A stretch of 6,467 nucleotides of DNA from Candidatus Cloacimonadota bacterium. Lineage in GTDB: Bacteria; Cloacimonadota; Cloacimonadia; Cloacimonadales; Cloacimonadaceae. The stretch spans positions 1-6,467 of the forward strand of contig JAQUHL010000122.1 of the NCBI GenBank assembly GCA_028683635.1, in the 5' to 3' direction. A program made the translations under genes and the position numbers. Positions within the stretch are counted from its first letter, which is position 1, and every line of letters starts with the position of its first letter. The notes under the pieces are model-generated. The model did not search any database. It saw only the letters and a program-made list of their open reading frames with translations, and had not been told where the DNA came from. Below are positions 5,929 through 6,467 of the stretch, one piece after another.

Positions 5929-6402
5929 ATGAAACTTACTCCAATTCTTTATATTCTATTGCTTCTATGCAGCTGTACATCTTTTAAAACTACTATGGTA
6001 GCCAAGCTCAAGGGCGGCACAGCAAATATTGATAAACAGATTGAGGTTCCCTTCAGCATTTCTGGAACTCATCTACTTTGTCTGGATGCCCAAATCAATG
6101 GCCAAACCCACAAACTGGTACTCGATACCGGGGGTATCACTATGATTGATAGCAGCTTATGTGCCGATCTGAACCTGGTTCCCAAGCCTCTGGGAAAAAG
6201 CGGAGAGCAGCTTGTTGAGCTTGAGGAAATATCCCTGGGTGAAGTACAAGTTAAAGGTCTGAAGGCTTTTGTAACCAGCTTCAGTGAAAACTTCCACATG
6301 GGGACCTACGGTATCCGGGAATTGTTTGCAAATGTTACTTTTACGCATCCCCCCGAAATTATTGAGAGGTCTTATATAGGTAGCAATCAGAGTGGTAATT
6401 AG
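5929..6402 (+). CDS. Small lipoprotein with retropepsin-like (clan AA) aspartyl protease motif
   Basis: The product is 157 residues. It starts MKLTPILYILLLLCSC, a hydrophobic signal with a lipobox-like LCSC and candidate lipidated Cys16, so it is probably anchored outside the cytoplasmic membrane. The segment LCLDAQINGQTHKLVLDTGG (50-69), followed by SSLCADLNL, matches the first half of bacterial clan AA aspartic protease domains. Asp66-Thr-Gly is the catalytic triplet, and such domains act as homodimers. The flap region and ISLGEVQVKGLKAFV (101-115) follow. The closing hydrophobic-Gly motif is weak: YGIRELFANVTF (127-138) may be a shortened or decayed version, and the tail is unremarkable. 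The ATG follows GAGGTG (5918-5923) by 5 bases and lies 19 bases after the activase stop, so it is probably cotranscribed. Its link to the radical enzyme is unexplained. Proteolytic activity is inferred. Confidence 0.75.
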   Translation: MKLTPILYILLLLCSCTSFKTTMVAKLKGGTANIDKQIEVPFSISGTHLLCLDAQINGQTHKLVLDTGGITMIDSSLCADLNLVPKPLGKSGEQLVELEEISLGEVQVKGLKAFVTSFSENFHMGTYGIRELFANVTFTHPPEIIERSYIGSNQSGN

Positions 6403-6467
6403 GGCATTTGTTGCTTTGAAAAAGTAGGCATAAGTTAGCTAAGTGCACTTTTGCAGTTTTTCAGCAA
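6403..6467. other. Right-edge tail with no recognised feature
   Basis: Sixty-five AT-rich bases after the lipoprotein stop. The only symmetry seen is a weak TTGC/GCAA pair near the end, and no convincing terminator or continued open frame is visible. All three plus frames close quickly. Confidence 0.5.

Noticed and set aside
6290..6467. Frameshifted continuation of the lipoprotein's protease domain past its stop
   Set aside because: The other two plus frames over 6310-6440 give short peptides with stops and no recognisable closing motif, so a simple frameshift is not supported.

Overview
The window carries five genes and part of a sixth from an anaerobic bacterium of roughly balanced base composition with strong AGGAG-type ribosome binding sites. 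The anaerobic lifestyle is inferred from an oxygen-sensitive glycyl radical enzyme with its own activase. Two predicted lipoproteins with lipoboxes indicate a bacterium rather than an archaeon. A Cloacimonadota-like or other uncultured anaerobe is a guess only; nothing here fixes the phylum.

Layout. At the left edge, on the minus strand, is the N-terminal 89 residues of a sugar-type ABC transporter solute-binding lipoprotein (1-267). After a 298-base gap comes a flavin-reductase-like FMN-binding protein on the plus strand (566-1045). It converges on an ornithine carbamoyltransferase on the minus strand (1093-2094), and the two share a strong hairpin terminator (1047-1068). A second gap of 411 bases precedes a plus-strand cluster: an 831-residue glycyl radical enzyme (2506-5001), its radical-SAM activating enzyme (4998-5909, overlapping by 4 bases) and, 19 bases on, a small lipoprotein with an aspartyl-protease-like DTGG motif (5929-6402).

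The two gaps share a direct repeat of about 132 bases (381-512 and 2255-2387, about 87% identical by hand alignment). Each copy lies upstream of a plus-strand gene, and together they bracket the flavin reductase and carbamoyltransferase genes. This repeat is the main feature that gene calling does not explain.

The likely functional unit is the glycyl radical operon. The activating enzyme would use S-adenosylmethionine and a reduced [4Fe-4S] cluster to place a radical on Gly807 of the large enzyme, which would pass it to Cys478. The enzyme has a Cys-x-Glu active-site motif, so it is not a true pyruvate formate-lyase. Its sequence, compared from memory, looks nearest to the arylacetate decarboxylase (4-hydroxyphenylacetate decarboxylase) group. 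It has no small subunit gene beside it and appears to lack one substrate-contact glutamate of that enzyme, so its substrate is unknown. This pair is the best candidate for undescribed chemistry in the window.
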